From positions 702,001 to 766,000 of the forward strand of contig JACVTC010000032.1 of assembly GCA_016946835.1 (NCBI GenBank): DNA of 64,000 bases. Direction: 5' to 3'. The number at the start of each line of letters is the position of its first letter. Position 1 is the first letter of the stretch. The notes beneath the pieces are model-generated. The model searched no databases, was not told the DNA's origin, and worked only from the letters and a program-made list of their open reading frames with translations. Source of the stretch: Neocallimastix lanati (nom. inval.) (Eukaryota; Neocallimastigomycota; Neocallimastigomycetes; Neocallimastigales; Neocallimastigaceae). Below, piece by piece: positions 1 to 12,537 of the stretch. The position numbers were made by a program, and so were the translations under genes.

Positions 1-1198
1 AAATACATGAATTAAAATTGTAGAAGTTGAATGTTTTTCTAATAAACATTTTAATTTAAACAAATAATGTTTGCTTATTATTATTTGATTGTCTCTTTAT
101 ACTATTTATGTGAAAATTTATTATAATTTTGAAATATATAATAAACTATTAGAATTTATTTAAATTGTAAATGAATAAATGAATAAATGAATAAATGAAT
201 TAATGATTAAACAAATAAATAAAGGAATAAAGGAATGGACAAGTAATAATTATTTATTCCATATTTTACTAATATTTTATTTACATATTTATTTATTTAT
301 TTAAATTATATATTATAATTTAAAAAATAGATAAATATAAAAATTTAAAATAGTTGCATTTTTAATTAATTTTTTGAATAAATTATTAAATTTTCATTTA
401 TATTTTATTATAAATAAAAACTATATATAAAAATTATATAATTTTTTTTGCTTTAAAAAAATTGATAAATTTATGTAATAATATCATAAATTTATTAATA
501 TATATATATTTTTTTTTTTAATTTTTTAATCTTTAATTAAAGAATCCATTATACTCTTTAAATAATATATGAATATTTGATCTTCAAAAAATCATTAAAA
601 TATTAAAAGGATATATTGTTATTTTAGTTTAAAAATAATTAAAATAATTATTAATAATATAGAATATAAAGCAAAATAAAACTATATAATATAACATAAT
701 ATAAATATTTTTTAAAAGATAAAATTATTTTTTTAAGTAATAAATTATAATTTTTTTTTGATTAATAATAATTATCTAAAAATATGGATTGGAAACAGGT
801 AATATATAGAATAATTTTAATAATTTTTTTTTAAAAATTACAAATATATATATTATAGGTTTGAATTGTGTTGATATAATTTATATATATATATATTTTA
901 ATATTTAATATTAAATAGACTTGTATATAATATATTTAATTTAATTAGAAATAAGTTAATAATCTTATTTTAGATAAAGAAATTAACATAAAAGATGGAT
1001 ATTCATTATCATATCAGATATTTGTAATTGTAATTAATTAATTACTGTTTAATTTTAATTTATTTTTTTATTTTTTTAATTTTTTTTATTTAATTTTTAT
1101 TATTATTGTTATTTTTTTTAACGTAAATTTAACTTTTTATATAATATAATAATATTAATCAATATAATTTGTATCATTCAAAATTAAATATAAAGCGT
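1..1198. other. AT-rich noncoding flank upstream of PRP40
   Basis: Very AT-rich sequence with short A/T runs and an AAAT-type microsatellite near 168-240. No open frame with convincing codon content. A short ATG-GAT-TGG-AAA-CAG followed by GTAATA at about 784-803 looks like a mini-exon with a splice donor and could be a 5' exon of the next gene, but I cannot link it to a receiving exon. Confidence 0.6.
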
Positions 1199-4100
1199 AT
1201 GAGTAATGTGCGCCCAATGTATCAAATGCCAGCATATAACCCACCTGCACTTCCTCTACAAAATACAAAAGTATATAAAAAATATAATTAACCAATATAA
1301 AAATATTTAATATTTATTAATTAATATATTTGAATAAATCTAAATAATATTTACAAATTTTTTTTTTTTATTTAAATTATATATTTTATTAGCAAACAAT
1401 TTGGACTACACATACAGATCCAAATGGTAGAAAATATTATTATAATACCATAACTAAGCAGAGTTCTTGGGAAAAACCAGAAGAACTTAAAACACCATTG
1501 GAAGTAAGCATTATTATTATTATTATTATTTTAAATTTTTATCTAAATAATTTATTTTTATATTTAATAGAAAGCATTGTCTAAATGCCATTGGAAAGAA
1601 TATACTTCTAATGGAAAAAAATATTATTATAATGAAGAAACTAAAGTTTCAAGTTGGGAAATGCCACAGGAATATAAAGGTATTATTTTATATAATTTTT
1701 ATTAATTTTAATTATTATAATTAATACTATTTAATATTAATATTTAAAAATCATAGATTTTCTCGCTAAGATTGAAAGTCAAAAAAATAAACCGGATTCT
1801 GCCGTAGTACCTTCAGCTACACCTGCTATAAAAAAGTATAAAAATTAAAATAATATAAAGTGTTGTATTTAATAAATATTATTTATTTAATAATTAATTA
1901 TTATCATTTTTTTATGCAATATTGTATAATTTTTAAAGTGATACAACAAAGTCAAATTCAAATGTTGCCAAACCTGTATCAGAGGCTCCTACTTTGAAAA
2001 CTACTGCTGCGTCTGAAAATCCATTATTATCTAATAATAAATCTGTAATAATTCAAGGAAACTCTGTAGTTATTGATTTTAAAAGTAAAGAAGAAGCTGA
2101 AGAGGCTTTTAAGAAGCTTTTAAAGGATTCTGTAAGTGTTAATGATAAATATAGATATTTTTCAATATCACAGGTTTAAACTATTTATTAATGTATGTAA
2201 ATAATTATGAATTAAATAAGGGTGTGAAATCTAACTGGACATGGAAAGATGCTATTCTTGCAACTGGTCATAATCCTATGTATCATTGTTTAAAGACTGC
2301 TGAAGAAAGAAAAACAGCATTTATGAAATATATAGATCAATGTAAAAGAGAAGAAAGAGTATGATCAAATTTTAATTTTAAGATGATTTAAAATTGAAAT
2401 TATATATTAATTTTGAAATAAGAGAAATTATTATTAAAATAAATTAAAATAATATTTAAATAAATGTATTATTTATTATTTAACACTATATTTTTTTTCT
2501 ATTTTTTAGGAGGAAGAAAGAATTAAGTTACAAAAAGAACGTGAGGAATTTAGAGCAGTATTAAAACTTAGAAAGGATATTACGTCGACTACAAGATATA
2601 GGTATGTAAAATGTTAAAATATTAACATTATAGTATAATATTTGAATAATTAATTTAAAGATTATTTAATATTTTTTTATGTAACAAATTTAAAGAAAAT
2701 ATGCTGAAAATTTAAAAGATGAACCAACATTTTTGGCAATTGCTGATGAAAGAGATAGAGAAAGTATATTTAATGAATATATTAGCGATTTAAGAAGAAA
2801 AGAGAAGGTATTTATATTTTCTTCTACTTTTAATAATTAAACATTAAAATGATTAATAATAATAAATAAATTTATTTTGAATAAATATATAAATGAATAA
2901 ATAAATATTATAATGAATAAAATATTAATTTAATTTATTTAATATATTTATAAACTAAAATATTTATTAATTTTAAAATTTCGATAAATATTAAATATAA
3001 TAAATATATATTTAATTTTTATGACAATGCATCTGATAAATAAAATGAAATAGGATAAATTAAGAATGTTAAGAAAGGAAAATATGGAAAAATTAAGACA
3101 AATTTTAAGAAAATTACCTATTAATTATAATACTTTATGGAAGGATGCACAAATATTATTTAAGACTTGTAGTGATTATGCCGATGATGAACAATTACAA
3201 ACATTAGATCCATTGGATGTATTTTCAGTATATGAAGATCATATAAAATATTTAGAAGATCAATATAATGATATGAAAGAAAAACAAAGGATGGAAAGAA
3301 GAAGAGAGGAAAGGAAAAATAGAGATGCCTTTAAGGAATTATTAAAAGAATTACGTAATTCACATGTAATTAATATTCGCAGTAAATGGAAAGAAATTTA
3401 TCCCTATATTCAGAATGATCCAAGATACTTAAATATGCTTGGACAATCTGGTTCTACTCCATTGGAGCTATTTTGGGATACTATTCAAAGAATTGAAGAT
3501 GATTATTATCAAGAAAAGAGAACAGTTATGGAACTTATTAAAGTTAATACTCTTATATTTATTCTTATTTATTTTTATATTTTTTTTATATTAAAATATA
3601 TTAGCGTTAATAATAATAATGTTATTATAATTTATTATTATTTAAATATTTTTTTAAATTTTTTAAATTTATTTATTAAAAAAATAAGACATATGATATT
3701 AAAATCACGCCAGATTTGAATTTCCCTGTATTTTTATCGAAACTACCTATGGATAGATTAAAAGGTATTGAAGAAGCAGTAATTCATTTGGTATATGATG
3801 ATGTAAGTATATTAGAAAAAATAGTAAATTTATTTAAAATATAAATTATAATACTAATATGCAATGAATGATAAATATATTTTTATTGTAAAATTTTGAA
3901 TAATATAAATTTTTATAATTTAAAGTGTGTATTTAAATCAAAATTAAAGCAAAGAGAGGAAAAGAGAAAAGAAGAAAAAAGATTAAAAAAGAAAATGGAT
4001 ATGTTTAAATATGTTCTTAAAAAGGTTTCACCTCCTATAACTATATATTCAACATGGGAAGAAGTACGATTTTTTTTTATATGTACATTTATTAGATAAC

Positions 4101-4588
4101 ATTTATTTGGTAAATTTTTTTTCATTATTATTTGAGATTTAAATATTAAAATCAATATTATAAATTTATATAAAATATAGGTTAAACCATTGATTGAAAC
4201 AAAACCCGAATCTCAAGTGTTAACAGAAGAAAATAGAATAGAAGTATTCAATAAATTTATTAAAAGATTGAAGGTAAAATGATATTAGTTTATAATATAT
4301 ATATTTATTATTTTTTTTATAATTTTTTTTTGCATAATATTAATAGAATAAATATATATTATGTAAAATAAATAGGAAAAAGAAGAAATTCAAAGTGAAG
4401 AAGAAGGATCTATTATTGAAGATAAGGAAAGAAGTAGAAAAAGAAAAAAATATGAAAAAGAAAAAGAACGTGATAAAAAAAGAAGACATTATCATTATCA
4501 TTATGATGACTATGAAGATGAAAAAAAGTTATATAAAAAGAGACTTGAAGACAGAATGGAAGAACCAGAAGATGGTGAATTATGTTAA
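1199..4588 (+). CDS. PRP40: PRP40-like pre-mRNA splicing factor (WW-WW-FF repeats), 13 exons
   Basis: U1 snRNP-associated splicing factor; in the family the WW domains bind proline-rich splicing proteins and the FF repeats bind phospho-CTD and U1/U2 partners. Exons I assign: 1199-1270, 1393-1503, 1571-1679, 1757-1835, 1939-2131, 2221-2358, 2510-2601, 2696-2807, 3054-3542, 3689-3802, 3926-4063, 4181-4273, 4376-4588. Every junction is GT..AG and phases agree, giving about 650 residues, close to family length. Exons 2 and 3 each encode a WW domain ([24 protein letters not shown] and [27 protein letters not shown]). Exons 5-11 encode FF-type repeats, for example [19 protein letters not shown] and [21 protein letters not shown]. 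The tail is Lys/Arg/Glu-rich with an HYHYHYDDY patch. The donor of intron 9 is GTTAAT, less typical than its neighbours. Exon 11 could start at 3926 or 3950, both in frame. The start is the ATG opening a Pro-rich leader before WW1. Confidence 0.9.
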
Positions 4589-5143
4589 AAAAGTAATATT
4601 AAATGTGTAATTGATTTTGAAAATGAATCTTTTATTTGATAATTTTATAAAAATATATTAAAGGCAGTCATAATTATATCAATCATTATTATTTTATGTA
4701 TTAAATATATAAACAATTAATATATTTATATATCTTTAAAAATTAAAAATTATCTTAAAATTGTTTCTTTAAATCTTACGAAAAATAAATATTTTATTAT
4801 ATTTTATTTTATTTTATAATTTATTTTTATTATTATTTTATTATTATTAAAATTAATATTATTTATATTATTTATTTATTTTTTATTTTTTTTTATTTAA
4901 AATGCATGTTAATATTTATAAAAAATAAAATATTTATTTATCTTTTCAATTATTAAAAATTTTTGATTTAAAAAAAAGAAATAATTAATATAAATAAAAT
5001 AAATGAAATATATATAAATATTATCAAAAATTTTAATGATCAATGTTTTAATGTTATATTTGCTAACATTTAAAAATTAAATATTATTAAAGTTTTAGTT
5101 TAGTGTAAAATATTAAATTTTGATTGGATAAAATTTTATTAAT

Positions 5144-5188
<45 letters not shown>

Positions 5189-5275
5189 GTATTATTATTA
5201 TTATATTTATATAATAATATCTATATTTAAAAATTTTATTTTGGATTAATTATTATAATATTAAAAGATTTAAAA
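4589..5275. other. Intergenic, homopolymer-rich
   Basis: Very AT-rich spacer between PRP40 and RPF2 holding a long T run at about 5149-5184. No coding signal seen. Confidence 0.6.
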
Positions 5276-7437
5276 ATGTTGAGAACAATGTAAAATATAA
5301 TTTAAATTCTGTTATATATTATAATTATTCTAATAATTCGTGATTTTATATATTTTAGTATATTATTATTATAATTATTATTTTCTAAAATTTCAATAAA
5401 ATATTAATATTTAGGAATTTTTTAAATTAAAAAAAAAAAAAAAAAAAAAAAAGAAAGAAAATTATGTTTAAAAATAAATAGAAGTTAGAAAAAAAATTAA
5501 AAATTAATTGATGAAATAGTAAAAAATTTTATACAGAAGAAATATTAATATTATATATATATTTCTATTTATATATCTATTCAATATTTTCATATATAAT
5601 TATAATTTTTTTGCAATTAATTAATAATCAAACATTATATATATATAATTAAAATGTAATATATAATTCATATCACAATTTCAGTAAGCCAAAAAACGCA
5701 AGATCTAAGCGGTAATTATTTATTAGAAGATATATAAATATATAAATATATAAATATATAAATATATAAATATATAAATATATAAATATATAAATTTATT
5801 GTTATTAATTATAATTGATTTTTAAATATATATATATATATATATTTTTTTTTCAATTATATATAAAGTGCTTTAAAAAATAGAGAACCAAAAGTTGAAG
5901 AAAATCCAAAACAAGCTATTTTTATTAGAGGAAGTTCAACAAATCAAATTGTTAATAATGCTTTAAGTGATTTAGTAAATTTCTCTATATAATTTTATAT
6001 TTATTAATTTAAATTATTGAAAAAGCAGTAATTACAAAGTTTAATTTCTCTATTTAATTTTATATTAATTAATTTAAATTATTGAAAAAGCAGTAATTAC
6101 AAAGTTTAATTTCTAAATTTAATTTATAATTTTTTAAATTTAAATATTATCTCTATGCATATAATTTTAATTTTCAAGTGTTCTATAAAGAAACCATATA
6201 GTATTATGTTTTCGAAGAAGAATGCAATTCATCCTTTTGACGATCAATCATCTTTAGAATTTTTCTCACAAAAGAATGATGCTTCATTATTCTGTGTTGG
6301 TACTAACTCCAAGAAGAGACCAAATAATTTAGTTTTTGTTCGTATGTTTGATTATCAAGTTTTGGATATGATTGAATTAGGTATAGAAAATTTCAAATCT
6401 TTACATGATTTTAAGGTAATTAATAAATAATATAAAAAAGATTAATTAAATATTATAATTATATAAGTTCATTATTAAATTAATAAAATTATATATATAT
6501 ATATTTTAAATTGAATAATTCTCAATTCTATAATACATTTCAATTGAAAAATATGCAAAAATAAAAAAAAAAAAATTCTAAATATCCAAAATATTTAAAA
6601 TAAAATTAATTTATTATAATATAATTTAATTAAATTATACAATAATATTCATTAAAGACTGCTAAATCATCTATTGGTATGAAACCTTTATTTGTTTTTA
6701 ATGGTGAATTATTTGAACAAAGGGAAGAATACAAGAAATTAAAGAATATGTTATTAGATTTCTTCCGTGATGAAGTTGCTGAATCTGTCAATTTAAAAGG
6801 TTTAGAATATATTATCAGTGTTACTGCAGAACCCGTAGCTAATCCAACTGACTTTGGCAAAGTTTTCTTTAGAGTTTATACTATTCAAATGAAAAAATCT
6901 GGTACAAAGCAGCCAAGAATTGAATTAGAAGAAATGGGACCTTCTTTTGATTTTGTCTTTAGAAGAAATAGATTCGCTGGTGAAGATGTTATGAAAGAAG
7001 CCACTAAGATTCCAAAAGAATTACAAGTAATTATTTATTATATATACATATATATATCTAAATTTGATGAAAAATATTAAATAATATATAATATTAATAT
7101 ATATAATATATGTAAATATAATTTAAATATTTTTAGGCCAAAAAGGTTAAGAATGTTACTCATAATGACATTGGTGATAAGATGGGTAGAATACATATGA
7201 AGGTAATTATTATTATTCATAAATTTCAATATTACATTATATATATATTTTATATTTAATTTTTATTTATTTTAATTTTTATATATTTTATTTTTTTATT
7301 TTTTTTTTTTTATTTTATATTTTATTTATTGTATATTTTATTTTATTATTTTTATTATTTTTATTATTTTTATTATTTTATTTTATTTTATTTTTATTTT
7401 ATTTATTATTATTGTTATTATTATTATTATTTTTTTT

Positions 7438-7468
<31 letters not shown>

Positions 7469-7676
7469 TTTTTTTTTTTTATTTTTTATTTTTTTTTATT
7501 TTTATTTTTAATATTAATTAAATATTAAAATTATTTATTTTACCCGGGAAATATTATCATAGAAACAAAACTTTGATACTCTTCAAACCAGAAAGATGAA
7601 GGCTTTAAAGAAAAAATTTAAGAAGGATGATGAAAGTAAAGAAGGGCCATCAACTAAGAAAACCAAAACAGCATAA
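5276..7676 (+). CDS. RPF2: RPF2 ribosome biogenesis protein (Brix domain), 7 exons
   Basis: Nucleolar Brix-domain protein which, in the family, with RRS1 loads 5S rRNA/uL18/uL5 onto the pre-60S ribosome. Exons: 5276-5289, 5685-5711, 5869-5974, 6179-6415, 6658-7026, 7137-7202, 7563-7676; phases join cleanly to about 310 residues. The start lies in a 14-nt first exon (MLRT) split from the conserved KPKNARSKRAL motif by a 395-bp intron, so it is invisible to ORF calling. Recognisable Brix stretches are NAIHPFDDQSSLEFFSQKND, DMIELGIENFKSLHDFK, GMKPLFVFNGELF and PRIELEEMGPSFDF; the C-terminal part has GDKMGRIHMKKQNFDTLQTRKMKALKK-type sequence (shown in pieces across exons 6-7). The last intron (7203-7562) is unusually long and built of TTA/TTTTA repeats. 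Intron 3 carries a tandem duplication (see separate entry). Confidence 0.92.
5731..5795. repeat. 8-bp (AAATATAT)n microsatellite in RPF2 intron 2
   Basis: About eight near-perfect copies of an AAATATAT unit lie inside the second intron, a short distance downstream of the donor at 5712. Confidence 0.85.
5977..6112. repeat. Tandem duplication of about 65 bp in RPF2 intron 3
   Basis: Two consecutive near-identical copies, each beginning with an AATTTCTCTAT block and ending with GCAGTAATTACAAAGTTTAA, fill most of intron 3 (5975-6178). The copies differ by a few T/A changes, so the duplication is fairly recent. Confidence 0.85.
7329..7511. repeat. TTA/TTTTA simple-sequence tract in the last RPF2 intron
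   Basis: Interrupted TTTATTA, TTTTA and TTA repeats make up the bulk of the 360-bp intron 6. The open frame through it encodes only Y/F/I/L and is an artefact of the repeat. Confidence 0.85.
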
Positions 7677-8137
7677 AAATGATTATTTTTAATAAACCGT
7701 TTTTCTTAAGAGTTATTTTATCTATTTATTATTATTATTATTAGAAAGCATCATTTAATAGTGTTAATAATAACAAGAAAAAAATTTTTTTTAATATATA
7801 ATAGAATATAATTTTGCAAAAATATAAATCATATTTTTATTTAAGAAAAATTTTTTTTTATTATTTTATAGTTATTATTGGTTATAATTTTATTTATATT
7901 TTTTATTTCTTAAATAATTTCGAAAAAAATTTATTTGTAATATTTTTAAATTTATACAATAAATATCAATATAATATATAAAAACATAAAATTACCAAAA
8001 AAAAATAAACATAATATTACAAATCTATTTGTTTCTATATTATAATTAAATATTCTTATTATGTTATTATTATATATTTATTTAAATTTTAAATATTATT
8101 ATTTAATAACTATTATATTCATTTATTACATAAATTT
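7677..8137. other. Intergenic, no gene seen
   Basis: AT-rich spacer downstream of RPF2 with A/T homopolymers only; presumably the RPF2 3' UTR and terminator region. Confidence 0.5.
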
Positions 8138-8148
8138 TGTTTCTATTT

Positions 8149-8154
8149 GATTTC

Positions 8155-8206
<52 letters not shown>

Positions 8207-8340
8207 TTTTATTATTTTTATTTTATTTTATTATTATTTTTATTTTATTTTATTTTATTTTATTTTATTTTATTTTATTCAATCTGTACTTTATATTTAT
8301 ATTTCTACTATTTATTTTATTTTATTTTATTTTATTTATT
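8149..8340. repeat. (ATT)n and (TTTTA)n tract with one copy of a dispersed composite unit
   Basis: About 18 ATT triplets (8149-8204) are followed by TTTTA pentamers, then one copy of the spacer TTCAATCTGTACTTTATATT..TTTCTACTATTTA (about 8277-8314), then more TTTTA. The spacer is the same unit that makes up the 51-55 kb array, and it appears inverted at 31.7-32.1 kb. The tract ends exactly where the reverse-strand gene relic below ends. Confidence 0.85.
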
Positions 8341-9463
8341 ATATAAATAAATTGTTATTATTATAATGAAAATAAATTTTAGTGAGTTTAATTTCGTTTG
8401 AGAGTTCAATTAATTTTTTGACATTTTCATCTGAAAAATTTTCTTTATTATTTATTATTTAGGAAATTCGATTATTTGCTTTACATTCTTTGAATATATA
8501 TTCTTGTTCAAATTTTTTGACTTTAATGTTATAAGTATTATTAATGTTATAATATAATTCTATTTGAAAATCTTCTGTTATCAAATTATTTGAGAGTTTA
8601 TTACTAAATAAAATCATTTTGGTACAAAAATCAATATCTTGGTCTTTCTTATCAATACAAATTGTATATTTAATATTATTCCATAAATTTTCTGAAGCAA
8701 AAGTTACATTATTTGAATCATCATAATATGATTTATAATTATTATAACGGTAGTTATTTTTTTGGTCTTTTAGACAATTATGATAATATTGAGTTTTCAT
8801 TAAATTATAAGCAATTTCATAGTTACTACCAGCTTTTTTACAAATTTCTTTTTCTTCTTTTAATTTTTTTTTAAATTGTAATAATGGCTCAATTTGTGTA
8901 TTAGGATCACAAACAATTTTATAATAATCATCAAGACTTTTATAATCAAATGGGTAAAATATATTTGATAGCAGTGTCAGTATACATTATAAATTACTGT
9001 TAATTTCTTTACCATTATTTTGTTATTTGTTGTATTGTTGTTTAAATTTCGTATATCCTTTTAATTTATTTTTGATTCTTTCAGGTAAAGCGTTATAGTC
9101 ATTAGCACTTGTTTTTACTAAAGATATTGGATTTTGAGTTTGAGTTTGAGTTTGGGTTTGAGTTTGGACTTGATCATTTTGAATAGAATCTTGATTTTGT
9201 TTATTTGATGTAATTGCTTCAGAGTTATTAGCTGCTTGTAATATAAATTTTTGAGAAGAGATATTACTTTCAGAATTAATTGGATTTATAGAAGTAGATG
9301 ATGATTTTGGATAATTTGAATTATAATTATTATTTATAAAAGTTTTTGAATATGATTGCTGAATATTCGAATTCATTTTTGACATGTTCGAGTCATTTTG
9401 ACCATATGATAAATGGTTTAAATATAGCAACAATACAACACAACTTAATATATTAAATTTCAT
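8339..9463 (-). pseudogene. Secreted hypothetical protein frame broken by three in-frame TAA codons
   Basis: Reading the minus strand from ATG at 9463, one frame of 375 codons runs to a TAA at 8339-8341, interrupted only by TAA at 9023-9025, 8987-8989 and 8459-8461. The first 146 residues start with a signal peptide (MKFNILSCVVLLLYLNHLSYG) followed by Ser/Asn-rich sequence and a QTQTQTQTQTQ stretch. The parts after each stop still look coding: Lys/Glu/Tyr/Asn-rich, with Cys and Trp residues (for example FDYKSLDDYYKIVCDP, AYNLMKTQYYHNCLKDQ and FSDENVKKLIELSNEIKL). I do not recognise the family. The simplest reading is a recently disabled secreted-protein gene. Alternatives are two separate genes (ATG at 8800 opens the second long piece), an unrecognised intron near 8930-8992, or sequencing error. 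The first stop cannot be removed by any obvious intron. Confidence 0.6.
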
Positions 9464-9613
9464 TTTTATATTAAATTAATTATTTTAGAAATCAATTTAA
9501 ATATTATATAATTTTTTATAATTTTTCATAATTTTTCATTCTTTAAAGATTATTAGGAATTGAAATTTTAAATCATTCAAGAATTTAATAAATATAAGAA
9601 TAATAAATGCAAA

Positions 9614-9668
<55 letters not shown>

Positions 9669-10870
9669 AATATAATATGAAGTGAGTGTTAATGTATATG
9701 TATATTATTTACGTGTTATAAAAAACAACAACTCTAATGTTACACAATGATTGAAAAAAAAAAAAAAAAAAAAAAAAAATAAAATATTTAAATAAAACTA
9801 CATGTATTTTAAAATTTTAAATTTTTTGATATTTCAAAGAAAAACAAAAAAATTTAAAATAAATTTATAAATAGTTATAATTTATAGAAAATAATAAATT
9901 TAAAGAATATTAAGGAATATATATAATCAATAATTAGTAATAATAAAATAAATATATGTCAATACATAATATAATTTTCATCATATTAATTTAAAACATA
10001 TGGTAAATAATTTTATTTTATAAAATATTTTTATTTTATTTATATAATGAATTATTATATTTTTAATATTGATATTATGTATTAATATTTTATAATATTT
10101 TATTATATATGTAATTTTATTCTAAATTTTTTTAGATCATAGTTAATAGATATCATAGGAGCTTTGTATCCACTTTTAATATTAATTCTAATATAATATT
10201 TAAATTAAAGATCATTAATTAAATATGAAAGAATATATATTAATATAAATAATTAAAATTTCTCCTTAAAATGGAAGCTTTTTAGTATAAATATATAACA
10301 GAAAAAACTATAGTCCATTTATTTAATATAAATTTTTAAATTTATGATTGGTTCTTTATGTCGCATTATATTTTAAGTTGCCAAAAGTTATGTATAACAA
10401 AATAAAATGCATTGGTGTTATATTCCCATATAACTTTATTTATTAATTTAATTATATATTTTTAATTATATATTTTTTAATTTAAACTTATCTTTATATA
10501 TTTTTATATTTATCTTTGATATGTCTCTTTGAATTTATAAAAACATTTATAATTATAATATAGATTATAACAATTATTTCATTAGTTTTTAATTTATTAT
10601 GTTTATTAAAATTATTTATTTTATATTAATTAGATTTTGTATATAAAAATTATATTAAAAACTTCCAAAAAAAAAAAAAATAATACACAAATATTTATAG
10701 TTTAAGTAAAGTACCTTTATTTGTTTATTTGTGTATAAAATTTTAAATGTATCAACATTTATAAAATAATATAATTTAAAATAATAAAGTAATATGTTAA
10801 AATGATATTCTTTTAATATTATTTCTAAAGTAAAATACATTTAAAACATTGATATAATGGAAATAAAAAA
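9464..10870. other. Intergenic with (AAAT)n microsatellite
   Basis: No gene seen. About 15 copies of AAAT lie at 9608-9669, and a poly(A) run at 9755-9779. Confidence 0.6.
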
Positions 10871-10881
10871 TAAATATTAAG

Positions 10882-11450
10882 TTTGAACTTCATGACAATA
10901 GTGATTTGGAAAATAATTCTGTCTTAATATCCGAAAAACATGAATCAGTGGATAATACCACCTCATATACAATGGAACCACAGTTAACTTTTAAACAATG
11001 TAAGCTAATTATGAAATATCCTGGACATTTAGGAAGAACACCATTTCATCATAGAATTGTACATCCTTTGTTGTAAATATTTTATACAAAGAAATCACGC
11101 ATATCTGTCCTATATGTAAAAAATATAAACAATCAAATAATGCAAAATTCATTTGATGTAAAAAACGAATAATTCCTATTTCGTTTTCACTTCATAAGAA
11201 TAACGTTGTAAATAATTCGAAAGAAGAAGTAAAAAAAGACAGAAAAGAAAATGTATTCAGAATATTGATTTTTTTTGGGAATCAAAAATTAACTATTTAT
11301 GAAATGTACGAGGAGATTTGTTCATCAGATTTTACGGATGATCCATCGATTCAAAGGAAAATCTCAATATTACTAATTAATATGAGTCCATCCACAAAAT
11401 TCATTAATGAATTAATAAGAATATATATATATATATATTTTTTTTTAACT
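10882..11450 (+). pseudogene. Unidentified gene relic with CxxC motif
   Basis: Coding-like sequence split over two frames by stops. A first stretch (about 10882-11073) reads as an acidic/Ser segment, then MEPQLTFKQCKLIMKYPGHL and an HH-rich end before TAA. After a frame shift, 11080-11160 reads ITHICPICKKYKQSNNAKF with a TGA before CKKRIIPI; a third stretch (11265-11453) reads GNQKLTIYEMYEEICSSDFT and beyond. The CPIC..C pattern resembles a zinc-binding knuckle, but I cannot name the family. It could also be a spliced gene with introns I fail to see, although the TGA and frame changes favour decay. Confidence 0.4.
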
Positions 11451-11530
11451 TGAATACTTCTGAATTCTATTATGCATGTCAATTGAAAAATAAAAAATAT
11501 TCAAAAATAAAAATTTTATTTTATTTCATT
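11380..11530. repeat. Dispersed repeat copy shared with RPF2 intron 4
   Basis: The segment (TA)n, then TTGAATACTTCTGAATTCTA, then a CAATTGAAAAATA-containing stretch matches about 6480-6590 in RPF2 intron 4, which has (TA)n, TTGAATAATTCTCAATTCTA and CAATTGAAAAATA in the same order. It looks like a short, diverged dispersed element. Confidence 0.5.
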
Positions 11531-12537
11531 CAAAACAAAGTATACATATAAAAAAAACAAAGAAATTATAATTATCAAAAAATAATATTTTATATATACA
11601 ATATATATTTTGTAAATCCTAAATCATTGATATTTATAGTAAAATTAGGAGTAAAACAAATAATTAAGACCAATTTTTGAAAATTTTAGAACATTTTATT
11701 TTTTTTTTTTTTTTAAAAAAAAAATTATTTAGGAAATTATATAAATTGGAATTATTATAATAAACTAGATCAATATAACAAATAATTCATTGGAATCTTT
11801 CAATAATTATTTAAATAATTTGTTTTCAAAAAAACCTTATAAATTATTATATGCATTAAAGCAATAAATAAATAAATAAATATAAAATAAAGGTATTAAA
11901 TAATTATATATTTTAAAAGTTATTAAATATAATTGTTTCAACATTAATTTTTAGAAAATAATATATATATAATAAATTTAAGCACAAATATATTGAATAT
12001 TTATTATTGTATATTAAAAATATTTGAGATATGTGAAATACAAAATTTGAATGATAATGTAAATATATATTTATTATAATTATAATAAATAATAATTATT
12101 AATAATTATTATTATTAACTTTTTTTGAAATTTTTTTTTTATAAAAATAGTTTATATTTAAAGTAAATATAATTAATATTAATATTAAATAAATGATAAT
12201 ATTTAGAAAATGTAATATTTACATAAATTTTAATTAATGTATTATGGTGTGATTATCATTCTTTTTTGCTTTATTAAATTATAAATTAAACAGAAAAATA
12301 TTATTTTATTAAATTGAAATCTACTATTACTTTTATGAAATAAATTAAAATAAAAAAAAGACAATAGTAATAATTATAATAATATATAAAAGAAGAAAAA
12401 GTTTTAATATGAACATTAAACTAAAAAATATATAAAATACATCATATCATACAATAAAATTCTTTACTATTTATTTATTATTATTATTATTTTTTTTTAG
12501 ATATTATTTTTTTATATTAATTTATTATTTAATTACA
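11531..12537. other. Intergenic upstream of BUB3
   Basis: AT-rich sequence with no coding signal; it includes the presumed BUB3 promoter and 5' UTR. Confidence 0.5.

Noticed and set aside
784-803. ATG-GAT-TGG-AAA-CAG mini-exon upstream of PRP40
   Set aside because: A good donor follows, but no acceptor joins it in phase to the PRP40 start exon, which already opens with its own ATG; left as a note only.
7329-7511. Open frame of Tyr/Phe/Leu
   Set aside because: Falls entirely within the last intron of RPF2 and is simple sequence.
8149-8340. CRISPR-like repeat-spacer arrangement (also the 51-55 kb array)
   Set aside because: The recurring spacer is the constant part and the variable part is a homogeneous pentamer; this is a eukaryotic minisatellite, not CRISPR.
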